NCBI GenBank assembly: GCA_039583875.1
Contig: CM077152.1
Location: 15,859,059 to 15,923,058, forward strand
Source of the DNA: Platanthera guangdongensis
Taxonomy: Eukaryota; Streptophyta; Magnoliopsida; Asparagales; Orchidaceae
Length of the DNA: 64,000 nucleotides
Direction: 5' to 3'
The position numbers and the translations under genes were made by a program. The notes under the pieces are model-generated. The model was given only the letters and a program-made list of their open reading frames with translations. It was not told the origin of the DNA and ran no database searches. The first letter of the stretch is position 1. Each line of letters opens with the position of its first letter. This document shows, one piece after another, positions 10,698 to 22,037 of this stretch.

Positions 10698-12187
10698 TGA
10701 AATTTCAAACCGAAAAAATAGAACCTTCCCAATTCTCCCCCACAAGAAGATATTTATGAAGAAGTCCCCCCCCCAAAAAAAAAGATCATGAAGCATTGGC
10801 TTAAATCTTTATCTTTTCCTTTTTACAAGGCTGCATAAAATTTCCGAGGAAGTTTGTTTTGCAAATTGCAATAACACTGTAGAACTTGAAGATGAAGATA
10901 AAAAAAACTAGTAGAAGTAGCACAGAGCACTTTTGATGCAAATTTGGAAGACGTAAACATACAAAAAAAATGCCCGCAAAATTTGGATCTATCATTATTC
11001 AGTGCTTCCAAAGAAAACCTAAGATAGCAATGGATGCAAAATACAAACTCATGCAGCAAAAAATTAAATTAACTTTGGTCAAAGTGATGAGTAATCTCAA
11101 TTAAACCTATTGCATCCGTCAATTGAACTTTCAGAAGACAAAATCCGACAAATTGACGAGCAAAATCTTCACGAAAAATTAGAACAAAAAAGTAGTAAAT
11201 CGCAAGAGGAGGAGGAGGAGGAGGCCTCGAGCTGAAGAAATCCTACTTCACCTTGGCAAAATAGGAGCGGAAGCCGATTGAAGAGAAGAAGAAATTGGGG
11301 GCGACTGGAGAGGACAATGAGCTATAAAAAGTATCCCGTTGGCAAAGCCGACGAACTGCGATGGAGCCGAATAAAAGAAGAGTCATTTGAAAAAAATAAT
11401 CATTTTTAGGGCTTTCTTTCTTTAAGAAAAATAAAATAAGAAAGTCAAACGTTCTTCCTGGTCAGCGTCGCAAGAGGCGGCCGCCATGGAGGTGTCCTTT
11501 GACCATCTGGAATAGGAGACGAGCCGACATGGCCGCTTGGAATGGGACGATGAGAGTCGGGTTGAATTCTTGCCCTCTCGGTGAGTCAGGTCTTTTATAA
11601 GTGCTTGACCCCAAATCAAATGCCTTTGTTACTAGCATGTACCAAAATTTATTTTATGAGCACTTCAATTTTGATTATTAGCCAATTTTTTATATCTGAA
11701 ATATAATTTTTGATAAAATAATATACACAAATCAAAATTATATTAGCAAAATAAAATTCAAAAGTTTTTAATATAGCCATTGTTCAAATCAAATTTTATT
11801 TTATCTTAAAAACAAGTATGAAGAGAGAGAAGATGTGTTAGAGAAAGAAGAGCCCTTTTGCTGTAGTAAATCATCTAAACTTCGTGAGTAAATCATCTAA
11901 ACTCTCTTCATCCAACTTGCATGTAAATCCTTCTTTTCAAATCAAGAAGCACGAAAAATTGGTTTTCAATATCATGGTGGTTTGGAAAAGATTAGGCAGA
12001 TCTGGAAGCTTTATGATACAACTTTCTTTGTTAAATTTGGCAGAACCCTAGCAGGTGAGGAGGCGACAGTGAGCGATGCTAGTAAAGGAGGCGAAGGGTG
12101 GAAGGCGGAAGGAAATAGTGTTTTGTGATGCTAGTAATTGAGGAAGAAAAAACAATGCCTAATTCGACTGTGGAGAGCCAAGACTAA
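10698..12187. other. Intergenic DNA, nothing recognised
   Basis: AT-rich sequence with a short GGA run near 11210-11222 and a GC-richer patch at 11460-11590. No exon, LTR or TIR border could be supported. Confidence 0.5.
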
Positions 12188-12415
12188 GGCCTCATTTGGC
12201 GAGGCGTTTTCACCCTCCATTTGCGGTCAATGCTACCGCACGGTTGGTAAACAAATGGTCGTCGACAACGTTTGTCGTGTTTGCTCCCGGAGCTCCATGA
12301 AAAAGGGAGAGAATAACTTTGCTTAGGGTTTAGGGACCCCCCCCCCCCCCCACCAATTCCAACGGCGGCCACAGCTCCTCCTGCACTTTCTCCTCTCGCC
12401 GCGTCAAATGAGGGC
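12188..12415. mobile_element. Tourist/PIF-Harbinger-like MITE
   Basis: It is 228 bp with terminal inverted repeats GGCCTCATTTGGCGAGGCG and GCCCTCATTTGACGCGGCG (16 of 19 match). It is flanked by TAA on both sides (12185-12187 and 12416-12418), the 3-bp duplication typical of PIF/Harbinger elements. There is no coding capacity. A poly-C run of about 14 lies inside near 12337. Confidence 0.78.
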
Positions 12416-12629
12416 TAAAGTGCGGATAACAATCGCCTTATTTTAACAGACATAAAAGAGAGGTCTCGAAAAATGTCTTATATTAATATGAAGATTACTA
12501 TTCTGCATCCAAGTAGATCAATTTCTTTTGTCGTAGGAAATTATACTAATGACTTTAATGGGCCCCCCTTATAAGTGCTAGCTGAAAAGTTCCCACTAAC
12601 GGCAAGTGTTTTGTGTGCTCTCAGCCAAC

Positions 12630-12775
12630 AAGCGATCTACGCGCTTCCCGCCAGCAAAGCGCACCGCACGCTTCCCGTCAGCAAGCGCATCGCGCGCTTC
12701 CCGCCGGTCGGCGCTCCGCTCGCTACCCGCCAGCGAGCGCTCTGCGCCCTCCCCGCCAGCAAGCTCTAAGAGTCT
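12630..12775 (+). repeat. GC-rich minisatellite
   Basis: About five diverged units of roughly 27-30 bp share the core cgcttcccgccagcaagcg. The ORFs crossing it on both strands follow from the repeat composition and are not called as genes. Confidence 0.6.
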
Positions 12776-12801
12776 AACGTGTCTTAGAGCATGCGTTCCG
12801 C

Positions 12802-14064
12802 TGTTATTATGATGCTCCAACCGAACCGGTCCAGCTGGACCGGTTCGGTTTTGCCTATTGCCATACATATATATAAGCTTGCACAGAGGGATCCCGATCT
12901 AGAATTCCTAAACCTAATCAGAAAACCACGGGAGAAAGATAGAGAGGCGCCGACTGGAAATCCCGATCGAAGAGGAGTGAGCGGCGACATCGGGAGTTCG
13001 AGCGGCGGCGTCGGTTCCTCTCCGGCGAAGATCGTGCGGCGGCGGCGTCGGTTCTCAGCGGCGACTTCGGGGCAGCGATCGAGAGGCGGCTTCGGGAGGA
13101 AGAAGAGAGATCCGCCGGCGATTCCTAGGGCGTCTTCTCCGGCGAGGATCTGCGGCGGCATCGGGCGGCATCGGGCTGCGACATCACCGATCGGGTGGCA
13201 TTCGGTGATCTTGGAGATCCGGAGCGGCGACAAGGGCCCAATCTTGGGCAGCGGGTGCTTCTTCTCCGGCGACAGCGGCGCAGTGGCAAGCCCGGTCTAG
13301 GGCTTCTTCTCCGGCGACAGCGGTGCAGCGGAGATTCCGATCTAGGGCTACGTAGGTCCGGCGATCCTTGGGATCCGGCAGTGGCAAGATCGGGCAGAGG
13401 CGGCTTCTTCTCCGGCATTCTTGGGCCGGCAGTTCTTCTCAGGCAGCGGCGGCAGATCTTGCAGGCGAGCGGTGGTTGACGGAGGCGGCGGAAGATTGAT
13501 CGGAGTTCCGATCTAGTGCACGGCAGCGGCATCGGCTCCATCTCCGGTGAAGGAGAGGGGAGATCCACGGCAGCGGCAGGTGCAGGTTTCCATCTCCGGC
13601 GGCTCCGGCGATCCAGCGGCGGCGGCAACTTCGGCGGTGAAAGAAGGCATAAGGCTGCGGTTCCTTCATCTTGAAGAGGGCAGCGGCTTTCTGGGCCGGA
13701 GGGCAGCGACGCGTGGCAGAGGCAAGATCAGTTTCAGATCCAGGCTGCGGATAGGGGAGTTTTCCTTGTTCTCCTGTTGTTCTTTATTTCATATTTTAGG
13801 TTAGTGTCGATCCGTTGAGGATCGTTGAGTGCCTGTGTTGTAATCGGATTGGTTTTTCGATTAGTGGATCCGGCGCGCTCTCCCCGTGGATGTAGGAGCT
13901 TAACTCCGAACCACGTATATCTCTTGTCGTCTGTGTTTTTTCTGTGTTTTGGAAACTCGAACTGTTGGATTGGTGCGCGCCATTATTTGCTCAAAGATTT
14001 TTGCTTCCGTTGCTATTGTCCGCGACGAGTTCCGTACTCGCGGGCAGGTGCCAGTTGCACAACA
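12802..14064 (+). repeat. Solo LTR, 1.26 kb, Copia type
   Basis: It runs TGTTATTATGATG...GTTGCACAACA and is flanked by the exact 5-bp repeat TCCGC (12797-12801 and 14065-14069). No second LTR or internal region is attached, so it is a recombination product. Its 3' part shares ggcgcgctctccccgtgg and the following atgtaggagctt with the 815-bp LTRs at 31768 and 49873, so it is a distant relative of that Tnt1/Tork-like group. A TATA box is at 12868-12876. The middle is GC-rich with repeated ttcttctccggcga units. The ORFs inside it are not genes. Confidence 0.85.
12868..12876 (+). promoter_or_regulatory. LTR TATA box
   Basis: tatatataa in the 5' part of the solo LTR, followed by a GC-rich transcribed-type region. 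This is a plausible LTR promoter that could still drive read-out transcription to the right. Confidence 0.5.
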
Positions 14065-14069
14065 TCCGC

Positions 14070-15050
14070 ATCTCTTGATTTGAAATTAACAAATACTGTG
14101 ATGTATTTGATTTAGTCTTTTGTGTGTTTATAGTGTGCAGGTTGTACAGCTTGAATGAGGAGACGGGTCCTTGATCATGAGCATGATCCAAAAGTGTGTA
14201 CAATTTATAAAAAGAAAAAAGACGATTTTGCGTGCTGAAATTCAAACGGCCATAAATTTCAATCCAGAAAAAATTACGGAACGGTCTACACCATTCCGGA
14301 ATAAGAACAAAGTCATCTACTATCTGCAAAAGGTTCAAACAGAAAAAGTGAAGAGAAGATGTCGCCGGCGATAGCATCGCCGGCCGATAGCGAAAATGAC
14401 GTCAGACAGACGACAACCACGTTATGCACGATCCAGCCACGACGCGCATGATTTTGATATTGTCAGGTGATAGTTGCTATCGCCCCGCGATAGCTCCATG
14501 ACCCAACGACAATCGTTTTTTTAATCGATACAACCATCGCGGGACATATGGCAGTTTGAGGAGATATCGCCCGCGATAGCTACCTATTGCCCGACGATAG
14601 CGACTTTTCTATAAAAGATCGAAACTTCGTGCATTCAAGACACCTTCTTGAGTCTTCATTTCCACAACTTGTCAAAGCCCTTATCTCCGAAATTGAGGCT
14701 TCATTTTGGAGAGCGGTTGCGGTTGTAAAAGGAGTTGTTCTAAATGCAGGTTTGTAAATGAAGCTGTTGGAGCGGTTGTAAAAAAACTTCATGGGACACG
14801 TGACTGTTTGCATGCTCGACCGCTCTCGGGTTAAGGCGGTTCAATTGTCCGGTCTAGCGGAGCCTGAGCGATCTGCAACAGACTTCTTTCCAAACCTTTC
14901 GTATATGATTACACGAGCGATAGCCACGGGCTCCACCCCTATTGCATACCACGACAGTACCTCGATCGCGACAATGCATGGGGCGGGCCCCCAGTGCCCC
15001 GTGACAGTAGTTAGAACTCGCCAACCCAACAGTTTATCTCAAAATCCAGA
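14070..15050. other. Intergenic DNA with gcgatagc words
   Basis: No gene is recognised. The word gcgatagc and variants recur at 14369-14600, similar to words in the 815-bp LTRs, so this may be remnant LTR material. Borders cannot be set. Confidence 0.4.
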
Positions 15051-15056
15051 TATTGA

Positions 15057-15370
15057 GATAAAGGGTGGCGAGGTACTTGAACACAAAGGGGAGAAGTCTG
15101 CAGGCGGTGTGGGATTAACCTCAACCACAGGACCGCGGGGATATTCCGCCACAAGGGGGCCCACCGGGGTCAACATCCAGACCTGAAACGCGATGGGGTT
15201 GTCCTGCTGTGGGGGTGTGTTGCGATGAAGGGTGGCGAGGTACTTGAACACAAAGGGGAGAATTCTGCAGGCGGTGTGGGATTAACCCCAACCACAGGAC
15301 CGTGGGGATATTCCGCCACAAAGGGGGCCGACCGGGGTCAACACCCAGACCTGGAACGCGATGGGGAAGC
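15057..15370. repeat. Two-copy tandem duplication, period about 170 bp
   Basis: Two copies of a block beginning agggtggcgaggtacttga, at about 15061-15200 and 15232-15370, are near-identical along about 140 bp. I cannot assign the unit to a known family. Confidence 0.7.
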
Positions 15371-16725
15371 CAAATACGCGGTCTCACACACACGTATCAT
15401 GTTGGCTAATATAATCTCAATAACAGTATTTTGGTCACGACATTGATGGAATCATTTTTCCTTATGTTATGCATGGGGATTTTCAAGCGGTAAGGGGGAC
15501 GAAGATATTTTTTATTGTAAATAAAAATTTTTATAGATCATATTTTAAAAAAATTAAAGAAAAAACACATTAAAAAAAGTGAGAAGTTTGACTTGATGTG
15601 GAAATTGAATGCTTTCTTAGTTCTACTTTCTCCCTCTTTAGTTATATTTTTTTCTTTTGAGCATCCTTTCTCTAACACTTTGGACCTAGCTTGTTAAAAT
15701 AATTATGCAAATCTCCATCCATTCATCTCGGTACACAACAACATAGTTATAGAATTAGCAGATAACAAGAATATCCTAAACTAACAACAAAATTTATATA
15801 ATAAAAATATAACTGCAAATATGAGAAAAATTTGACAATCCGATAAAATAAACGTGGATCCGTTGGACACGTTCGATCCACGAGAGAGTACAAGATCTTA
15901 ACTGTAATCCGTCTCGTGGACGCACAAGTTTCACCATAACCTTCAATGTCGGAATCCGACGTTTAACCGCACCACCACTGGAGAACAACACCGTCGCACG
16001 AGAACAACGCTACAACCCGAGAGAAATCACCGTCGTTACCAACTGCACTCACGCACGCCTTCAACACTGTGTCTCACCACTCCAAATAACGTCCACTACA
16101 GTACTACACCACCCATGAAATTCATCCCTGTTTTTGGCCTCTTTCACCGGAGGTAATAGATCCGCACCGCCCTACCTAAAGCTGTTGGGGGCGCCTAGCT
16201 TTTTCACCGGAGCTACGGAGAAGGGTGCACCGTCGCCCTCCCAAACACCTACCACGCTAACATGGAGATCAAGGATTGCTGTGGCGGTGAATCGGCCAGT
16301 ACTTGCCGGCATAGAATTTCGTGGATTCTATCGATCAGTATCATTGATGCAATTTCTTTGGCAATAGAAAAGTCGGAGAAACTTCTGTTTTGATCGGCCG
16401 CTTGGGCTTTCTGATCGGCAGGAGATCGATGCTTCCTGAAATTCGATTTGTTTTTGGTGGAAGTACTTAAACAGTGATGATGGTATTTAATTCAGGGGTA
16501 TGGAGAAAGAAGATGAAGCGAGAATAAATTAAGTAGAGAAGCTAGCCATGGTGTTTCGGATTAGAAGGAAGAACAATCACAATAACATATTCACAGTGTC
16601 AGATTTACAAGATCATTGCATCAATCTGGTGAAGAGAAAGAGTAATCAAACAAACCTCTACAAATTTCCACACACGAAATTTTATTTACTCGATTCCAAA
16701 CCTAGGTTGCCAAACTTCCCCCAAA
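15371..16725. other. Intergenic DNA and 3' flank of the bHLH gene
   Basis: AT-rich to about 15830, then mixed composition. The last part (about 16550-16725) lies directly downstream of the bHLH stop codon on the minus strand and is its likely 3' untranslated region. Nothing else is recognised. Confidence 0.45.
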
Positions 16726-17337
16726 TCAGCTCGCAAATTCGTCGCAGTCGCCGGCGGTGGAGGGAGCAGATTCGCGGGACGGAGAGGACAGAGAAGATGC
16801 GCATAGGGCATCAGCAAGCGCTCGCATGGTTTTGACCTGCAGCTCAAGAGCCGCGACGTAGTCCGCCGCTTCCTCCAAAAGGCACGGCGCCGAAAGTTTC
16901 TGGCAGCCGGGGACGATTCTCGACAGCACGCAGAGCCGATCCGTCACTTTCTTCCCCTTTAACATCGGGTTCGGCTCCGGCGATGCATTCCCCCCAAACT
17001 TCCGCGCCGGGCGTGGAGGCCGCCGACGCCGGATCTTACCTGCGGCCTTGAGGAGCACTTTCCGACGGCTGCAGCAGCCGAAGAGGAGGGCGCGGCTCCA
17101 TCGCGTCTGGGCTTGGGCCGTGAGGGCAAGGGCTGAGTCGGCGGCATTCTTGATGTCCCGAGAACTTATGGCCGATCGACCGCCGCCGCTGCGGGCAACG
17201 CGGAGGGCATCGAAGAGCCGGCGGCGGTAGATTAGCTGTTGGGAGCCGCTTCTCCACTTTGACTCTGGCGGTGATCGAAAGTAAGTCCTCGGTTTCTTCC
17301 TTCCGGCGGCGGAGGTGGAGCACGGGGAGGAGATCAT
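16726..17337 (-). CDS. Atypical bHLH transcription regulator, IBH1/AIF type
   Basis: A single uninterrupted 203-codon frame. I chose the ATG at 17335-17337 because the residues upstream in the longer frame come from a C-rich microsatellite. The N-terminal half has KWRSGSQQLIYRRRLFDALR and ALTAQAQTRWSRALL, the conserved block of the AIF/bHLH147-151 and IBH1 group. A basic stretch (KIRRRRPPRPARK) follows. The helix-loop-helix is VTDRLCVLSRIVPGCQKL, then LEEAADYVAALELQVKTMRAL. The canonical DNA-contacting basic residues are absent, as in family members that act by dimerising with other bHLH proteins, often in brassinosteroid and cell-elongation control. The specific partner is inference. The gene looks intact, with no disabling changes. 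Confidence 0.85.
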   Translation of the reverse strand: MISSPCSTSAAGRKKPRTYFRSPPESKWRSGSQQLIYRRRLFDALRVARSGGGRSAISSRDIKNAADSALALTAQAQTRWSRALLFGCCSRRKVLLKAAGKIRRRRPPRPARKFGGNASPEPNPMLKGKKVTDRLCVLSRIVPGCQKLSAPCLLEEAADYVAALELQVKTMRALADALCASSLSSPSRESAPSTAGDCDEFAS

Positions 17338-17365
17338 TTCTGTCGGAGAACGTGATCGGAAAGGA

Positions 17366-17410
17366 GTGGGTACGGGGTGGGGGGTGGGGGGTGGGGGGTG
17401 GGGGGTGGGA
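17366..17410 (+). repeat. GGTGGGG microsatellite (G4-prone) upstream of the bHLH gene
   Basis: About five consecutive 7-bp GGTGGGG-type units lie 30-75 bp upstream of the chosen start codon. The G-rich strand is the template strand of the gene and could form a G-quadruplex; the transcript side is C-rich. Confidence 0.85.
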
Positions 17411-17455
17411 GAATAATGATTTATGATGGCAGACTTTGCAGTTTGCACGTATCAT

Positions 17456-18853
17456 ATTTAAACATGTGTATTTTAGTAATGCGCTTGTTTTAAAAAATAA
17501 ATATTTTTTTATGACATCATTTTTATTAATTATGATGAAGTCTGAGAAATTTTAAAAATACATGTATAAAGCGTATTTTTAAAAGACATGAAAAATTAGT
17601 AGAAATTGCACTGCAAGATTACAAGAGGTATGAATGTATGATGAATACACACCCAATAATATTAGGAATTTTCATAATATTTCTTCATTTGTTTTACCAG
17701 AAAGCTATTCACTCCAAAGGAAAGAAAATATTTTCACTCTTATCATGTCATATGATCTGCTTGAATCTTGACACAAAAATATAGTTCACTTTCTCGTATC
17801 TCACGGCTCCTAAAACCGTAGTTTTTTTTTGGTTCATGCATGCAGCACGTGCATAAATAGTTTGGGGCTCACCATTTTGCTTCATTTCATTTTTTTGTCA
17901 GGTTGCAGTTGTTCTCCCGCGCCATTGTCAAGCTTGGAAACTCCACACCCTAATTTTTACTTGTCCATCCCTCGGCCACGAACAGAAAACCTCGAGGTCT
18001 GGAACCAGCAAGAACAACTCCCGTCAAAGCTCCGTCCTCTCGACCATTGAATTCATAACTCCTTGCAACTTTGGTTGGTGAAAATGTATGCATGCAACAT
18101 TAAAGAAAAAACAGATTGGGGAAAAATTGAAATGAGATTGCATACAAATCACCAAAAAATTGGAATGTAAAACTGCAAAAAAATGAACTGTATAAAAATT
18201 TGCAGAAATCCGACTATAAAATGCCTCAAAAAGAATTGTATATGATCAGAAAAATCTGACAGAAAAACTGTTCAAAAAAACAATTGTATAAGAACACTGG
18301 ACTGACACGGGAGCGAAAGGACGAAAATTTCCGAATGAGCAAATTTTTGCATGGACTCCAAATTATTTACACACATGAATTTTTCGCGTATAGGAATATA
18401 CATAAAATAGATGTGCGGTATAATTCTATAAGGATTCGGATTCTATAAGGATTCGGATTATCTGGAGGAGTTCAGGAGGAACTTCACGGATCCAACGCGC
18501 GAGAATCATCGAACTCCATCAATTATGTGCTTAAAAAAATTTGTCATTAAAACATAAAAAAATGTAAAGTAAAAATAACTTTAATTCAAAAAAAACACGG
18601 GAGTTCTCACGCGTTGGATTGAAATCCAACGCGCGTGAACCCCCAAACTTCAGTGATCCGAATTCTATAATTATGCGCTTAGCTTTTTAATCACTTTTTT
18701 CTAGGGCAGGACTGGGAGTGCGAAGAAGAGGGGTGAGGCCCGCAAAAACACCCACTTAGGAGGATAAACCATGTGATTTGTTTTATTAAATATTATTTTT
18801 GTATAGAGAAATGAGAAATTATATATTCTCAATAATTTGGGTGCTAATTATTT
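17456..18853. other. Intergenic DNA upstream of the bHLH gene
   Basis: The first few hundred bases are the bHLH promoter side. A G-box-like cacgtg (17846-17851) with a cataaatag TATA-like box (17851-17859) points rightward, but no convincing gene follows. A perfect-looking hairpin, cacgcgttggat/atccaacgcgcgtg, lies at about 18609-18637. An ataaggattcggattct direct duplication lies at about 18429-18460. Confidence 0.4.
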
Positions 18854-19250
18854 GAGGTGATTGTTATTGGCACTACAGTTTTGACTAGTCATACTACGTT
18901 TTCTCCTAATTTCTCGTGTCTTTTGAAAATACATCTTGTACATGCATTTTTAGGAAAAAGTTTCAACACGAGATCTACAACTTTCGTGTTGAACACTTTT
19001 CTTAAAAATGCATGTACAAGACATACTTTGAAAATACACATAGATTTTGCGTCTTTTAAAAATACGTCTTGTACATGCATTTTTAGGAAAAGTGTTCAAC
19101 AAAAAAGTTGTATATCTTGTCGAGATCTACAACTTTCGTGTTGAACACTTTTTATAAAAATGCATGTACAATGCGTATTTTAAAATACATGAAAAATTAG
19201 GAGAAAATATAGTGTGACTGACCTAAACTATAGTGCTAATAACAATCATC
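18854..19250. mobile_element. Foldback element with two tandem hairpins
   Basis: About 397 bp with long inverted ends (gaggtgattgttattggcac versus gatgattgttattagcac read inward) and a possible TTATTT flanking repeat. Inside are two consecutive hairpins, each with arms containing tgtacatgcatttttaggaa and gtgttgaacactttt. There is no coding capacity. The structure would fold strongly as RNA and may yield small RNAs. Confidence 0.75.
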
Positions 19251-19608
19251 TTATTTAATGAAATTGTTATTTGCATATGATATTTGTCTTATCAATTTTA
19301 TCTTGTTGCGGACCACCCCGGTTCAAAAAGATTGGACTAAATTAAATGGCCTTAGTTAAGAGAAGGAGCATGTCATTGAGCATTTGACATTATATTAAAA
19401 AAATAAAAATATAATAATTTATAATAAATAAAGTATAATTATTAGCTTCTCCTTCAATTAATGCTACAGAAAAATAATATATCTTCTTTTCGTGCTTGCT
19501 AAATTATTCTGGTAGTTAGAATTATGTTTCTTAGGCTCCTAGCTTCACGTGAGAAATTCATATCTATTTATTACATAAATATACTTGTTGTGGCAAAAGG
19601 GGTTCGGG

Positions 19609-19804
19609 GAGCAGTTTTTAGGTACCCGCTTGCACGTACCTCTACGTGCAATACATTTTTTGGGCGTTGGATGTGAGATCTGACTGCCAGCATTAAAGGG
19701 AGCAAAAAGTATTTAAAATTGGACATAAGTTTTTGTTGATCGGACGGCTCACAATGCATCACGGGCACCATCCTCCATATACCCACGTGTACCTAAAAAT
19801 TTCT
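19609..19804 (+). mobile_element. Mutator-like MITE, copy A
   Basis: 196 bp with TTTTTAGGTAC-type inverted ends, flanked by the 10-bp direct repeat GGGGTTCGGG (19599-19608 and 19805-19814). It is homologous, in inverted orientation, to 22038-22231, sharing gagccgtccgatcaacaaaa on one strand. No ORF is present. Confidence 0.78.
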
Positions 19805-19814
19805 GGGGTTCGGG

Positions 19815-20448
19815 ACAGTTCTGGCCGTTGGCTGTGTTGATAATTAGTAGAAATTTCTCAATAATTTTTTTTAGAAGCTAATTTAAATAAGTCGTTGTTT
19901 GGGAGAAAAAGAAAAAAAATAACGGGTGGAAATAAAAATTGGAGCCGGCTTATTTTTCATTTATGGCGGCCTGAAAAATTGTTATTGCTGTTGGCAAAAA
20001 GCTTTTGTGGCAGCGTGTTTTTAATGTGGTGGATCCAGAAAATTAATAATACGGGTGCACAAATTGATAATGGAGATGCACATAATTTTTTTGAATACGT
20101 CACTGGGTTCTAAAAATTTTAACATGGGAGGTCAAACATCAACTTCCGTCAAAAGAAAAATTGAAGGTTTCAATTTTATCTGAGTTGTTTCTCCCTCGTC
20201 TTGCCACCACTTTTGACATATAAGTCGTCAAAATTAATTGTCTCGACAAGAGAAATTCAAATACACTAACCATTTTGAAAAATAATGGGGGTGTCAGTGT
20301 CCCTCGGACCCCCCTGGATCCGCCCATGGCTTCTGGGGTGGAGGGTTGTCAGGGAGGGAGAGAGGAGGCCAAGCTTGCGATCACGAGAGTTTTCTCCGAT
20401 TCTTTTTCAACTCCGGTGTTAGAATCGACCTAGAAATCACATAAAAAA
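19815..20448. other. Intergenic DNA, nothing recognised
   Basis: AT-rich sequence between two repeats; no gene or element border could be supported. Confidence 0.4.
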
Positions 20449-20660
20449 TTGATGAGGTTGTCGGCAGAGAGGCTCTTGTCGTCGTCTGCTTCTGCGGTGG
20501 AGGGTTGTCTGCAAGGGAGAGAGGAGGCCAAGCTGACGATCACGTCAGAGAGGCTCTTGTCGCCGCCTGCTTCTGCGGTGGAGGGTTGTCAGCGAGATCT
20601 AAGCCTGAAAAAGGGTTGTCGCCGCCTACTTCTGCGGTGGATTGTAGGCGAGGGAGAGAG
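20449..20660 (+). repeat. Diverged tandem repeats
   Basis: Units built on gagaggctcttgtcgccgcc and tctgcggtggagggttgtc recur three to four times with a period of about 70-80 bp; a related unit starts near 20340. The overlapping ORFs reflect the repeat and are not called. Confidence 0.55.
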
Positions 20661-20992
20661 GTTGATCCACTGCGGTGGAGGGGTTGCAGTCGTAGGGGGA
20701 TAGTCACGGGGAAGAGGACGGGATGCAAAATCTCGAACGGGGAAGAGACGGGATGCAAAATCACAAAAAATCACTTTTACGAGAGTCAGGCGCGGGAGGG
20801 GGGCAGCGCTCCAAAAATCTGTTATATTGACTTTTTTGCATCGACGATTTTCAAAAACTGCCCGCCCAAACAATCTAAAATCAGCTTTGACGGCTGGATT
20901 AGAGCTCGCTCTTCCAGCATGCAGAGTTGCGCCAAACAGAGCCAAAAAGTTGACGCACGATTTTACACTCGAGGTTTTAAAAAGAAATGATG

Positions 20993-21177
20993 GGACAAGG
21001 GGTGGTAAAGTGCACTTTTGCACTTTACCATAATGTGCACTGATTTGACGATCTGTGTGGATTAGTACAATGCTCATTGAGATGTGCGTGCTTTAAAACG
21101 TGCACTGATCCACGCGGACTGTCATATCAGTGCACTTTACGGTAAAGTGCAAAAGTGCACTTATCACCCCCTTGTCC
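20993..21177. mobile_element. MITE with nested palindromic ends
   Basis: 185 bp. The ends GGACAAGGGGTGGTAAAGTGC and GGACAAGGGGGTGATAAGTGC are inverted, and each contains its own palindrome (aaagtgcacttttgcacttt). The flanks gaaatgatg (20984-20992) and aaaatgatg (21178-21186) are a 9-bp duplication with one mismatch, suggesting a Mutator-like origin. Confidence 0.75.
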
Positions 21178-21186
21178 AAAATGATG

Positions 21187-22025
21187 GGAGACTGAGGAGT
21201 TGTTTACTTAGGATAGGAGAATTCCTAATTGAGAATGAGCAGAAGGACCCAAATGCTTTCAATTATGGTGTTTAGGTAAATGATCAGTAAAGTTAAGGAT
21301 GATGGAATTTTTGCATAACGGGAGTCTACTCATGTGATGTTTTTTGTAATCTGTGTATGCATGAGATTAAATTAGACAATAGATCGACCACTCATTTCAG
21401 CAAAGATTGCAAGCTTAGCTTAATAAAAAACTTCCAAGAGCACATAACTTTTAGTTATACTCGTGCACAACTGAAGAACAAAAGATCAGTTGAAGCATTA
21501 GTGGAAGTCACGGTGGAAGCTCATGAGTAGGGAGATTGGTTTGGGGTGGAACACAAAAAAAAACGATTGATGCCTCTTATGAATAGTGCACAAAGTGAAT
21601 TAAAGTTAGGATTTTACCTATGATGTTAGTTCCCTAGATTTATGTCTTTAACTTTTTTTCCCATTTTAGATTATACATATTGCCAAGAAATTTTGATACA
21701 CAGGGATATCATCCGAGCTAAAAGAAAATATTGATAAGATGTTTAGCTTGGTAGTTGTTACGGGAGAAAATTCATGAATCTCATTCATGATGGAAATGCA
21801 TCTTAATTATCTTTTATGAACCCGAGCCGATTTCTGATAAAGATGATTGATCATGTTGTCGAGAGTATTGGTATCCAAACTGATAATATGAGTCATGTGT
21901 TAGCTCGAGTTCAAAAACCGTGTCAGGTCTAAAAAGATTCAGTAAAGATAAGTAAAAAAACAATTGATTCTTCCGCTCTAGCTTTTAGCTGAGCCCAACC
22001 TATCCTTAAACTTGATATTGCACTA
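21187..22025. other. Intergenic DNA, nothing recognised
   Basis: AT-rich with no usable ORF, RNA gene or repeat border visible. Confidence 0.4.
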
Positions 22026-22037
22026 CTTTTACAAGGG

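Noticed and set aside
12791..13804. Long GC-rich ORFs on both strands
   Set aside because: They lie inside a solo LTR defined by TCCGC duplications and encode low-complexity Arg/Ala/Gly sequence.
17829..18050. Small secreted peptide gene of 73 codons
   Set aside because: A hydrophobic start is present, but the only TATA-like box lies after the ATG, a likely splice acceptor interrupts the frame, and no peptide-hormone motif is recognisable.
20449..21077. Coding ORFs over the tandem repeats
   Set aside because: Frames arise from repeated ctgcttctgcggtgg units; no homology.
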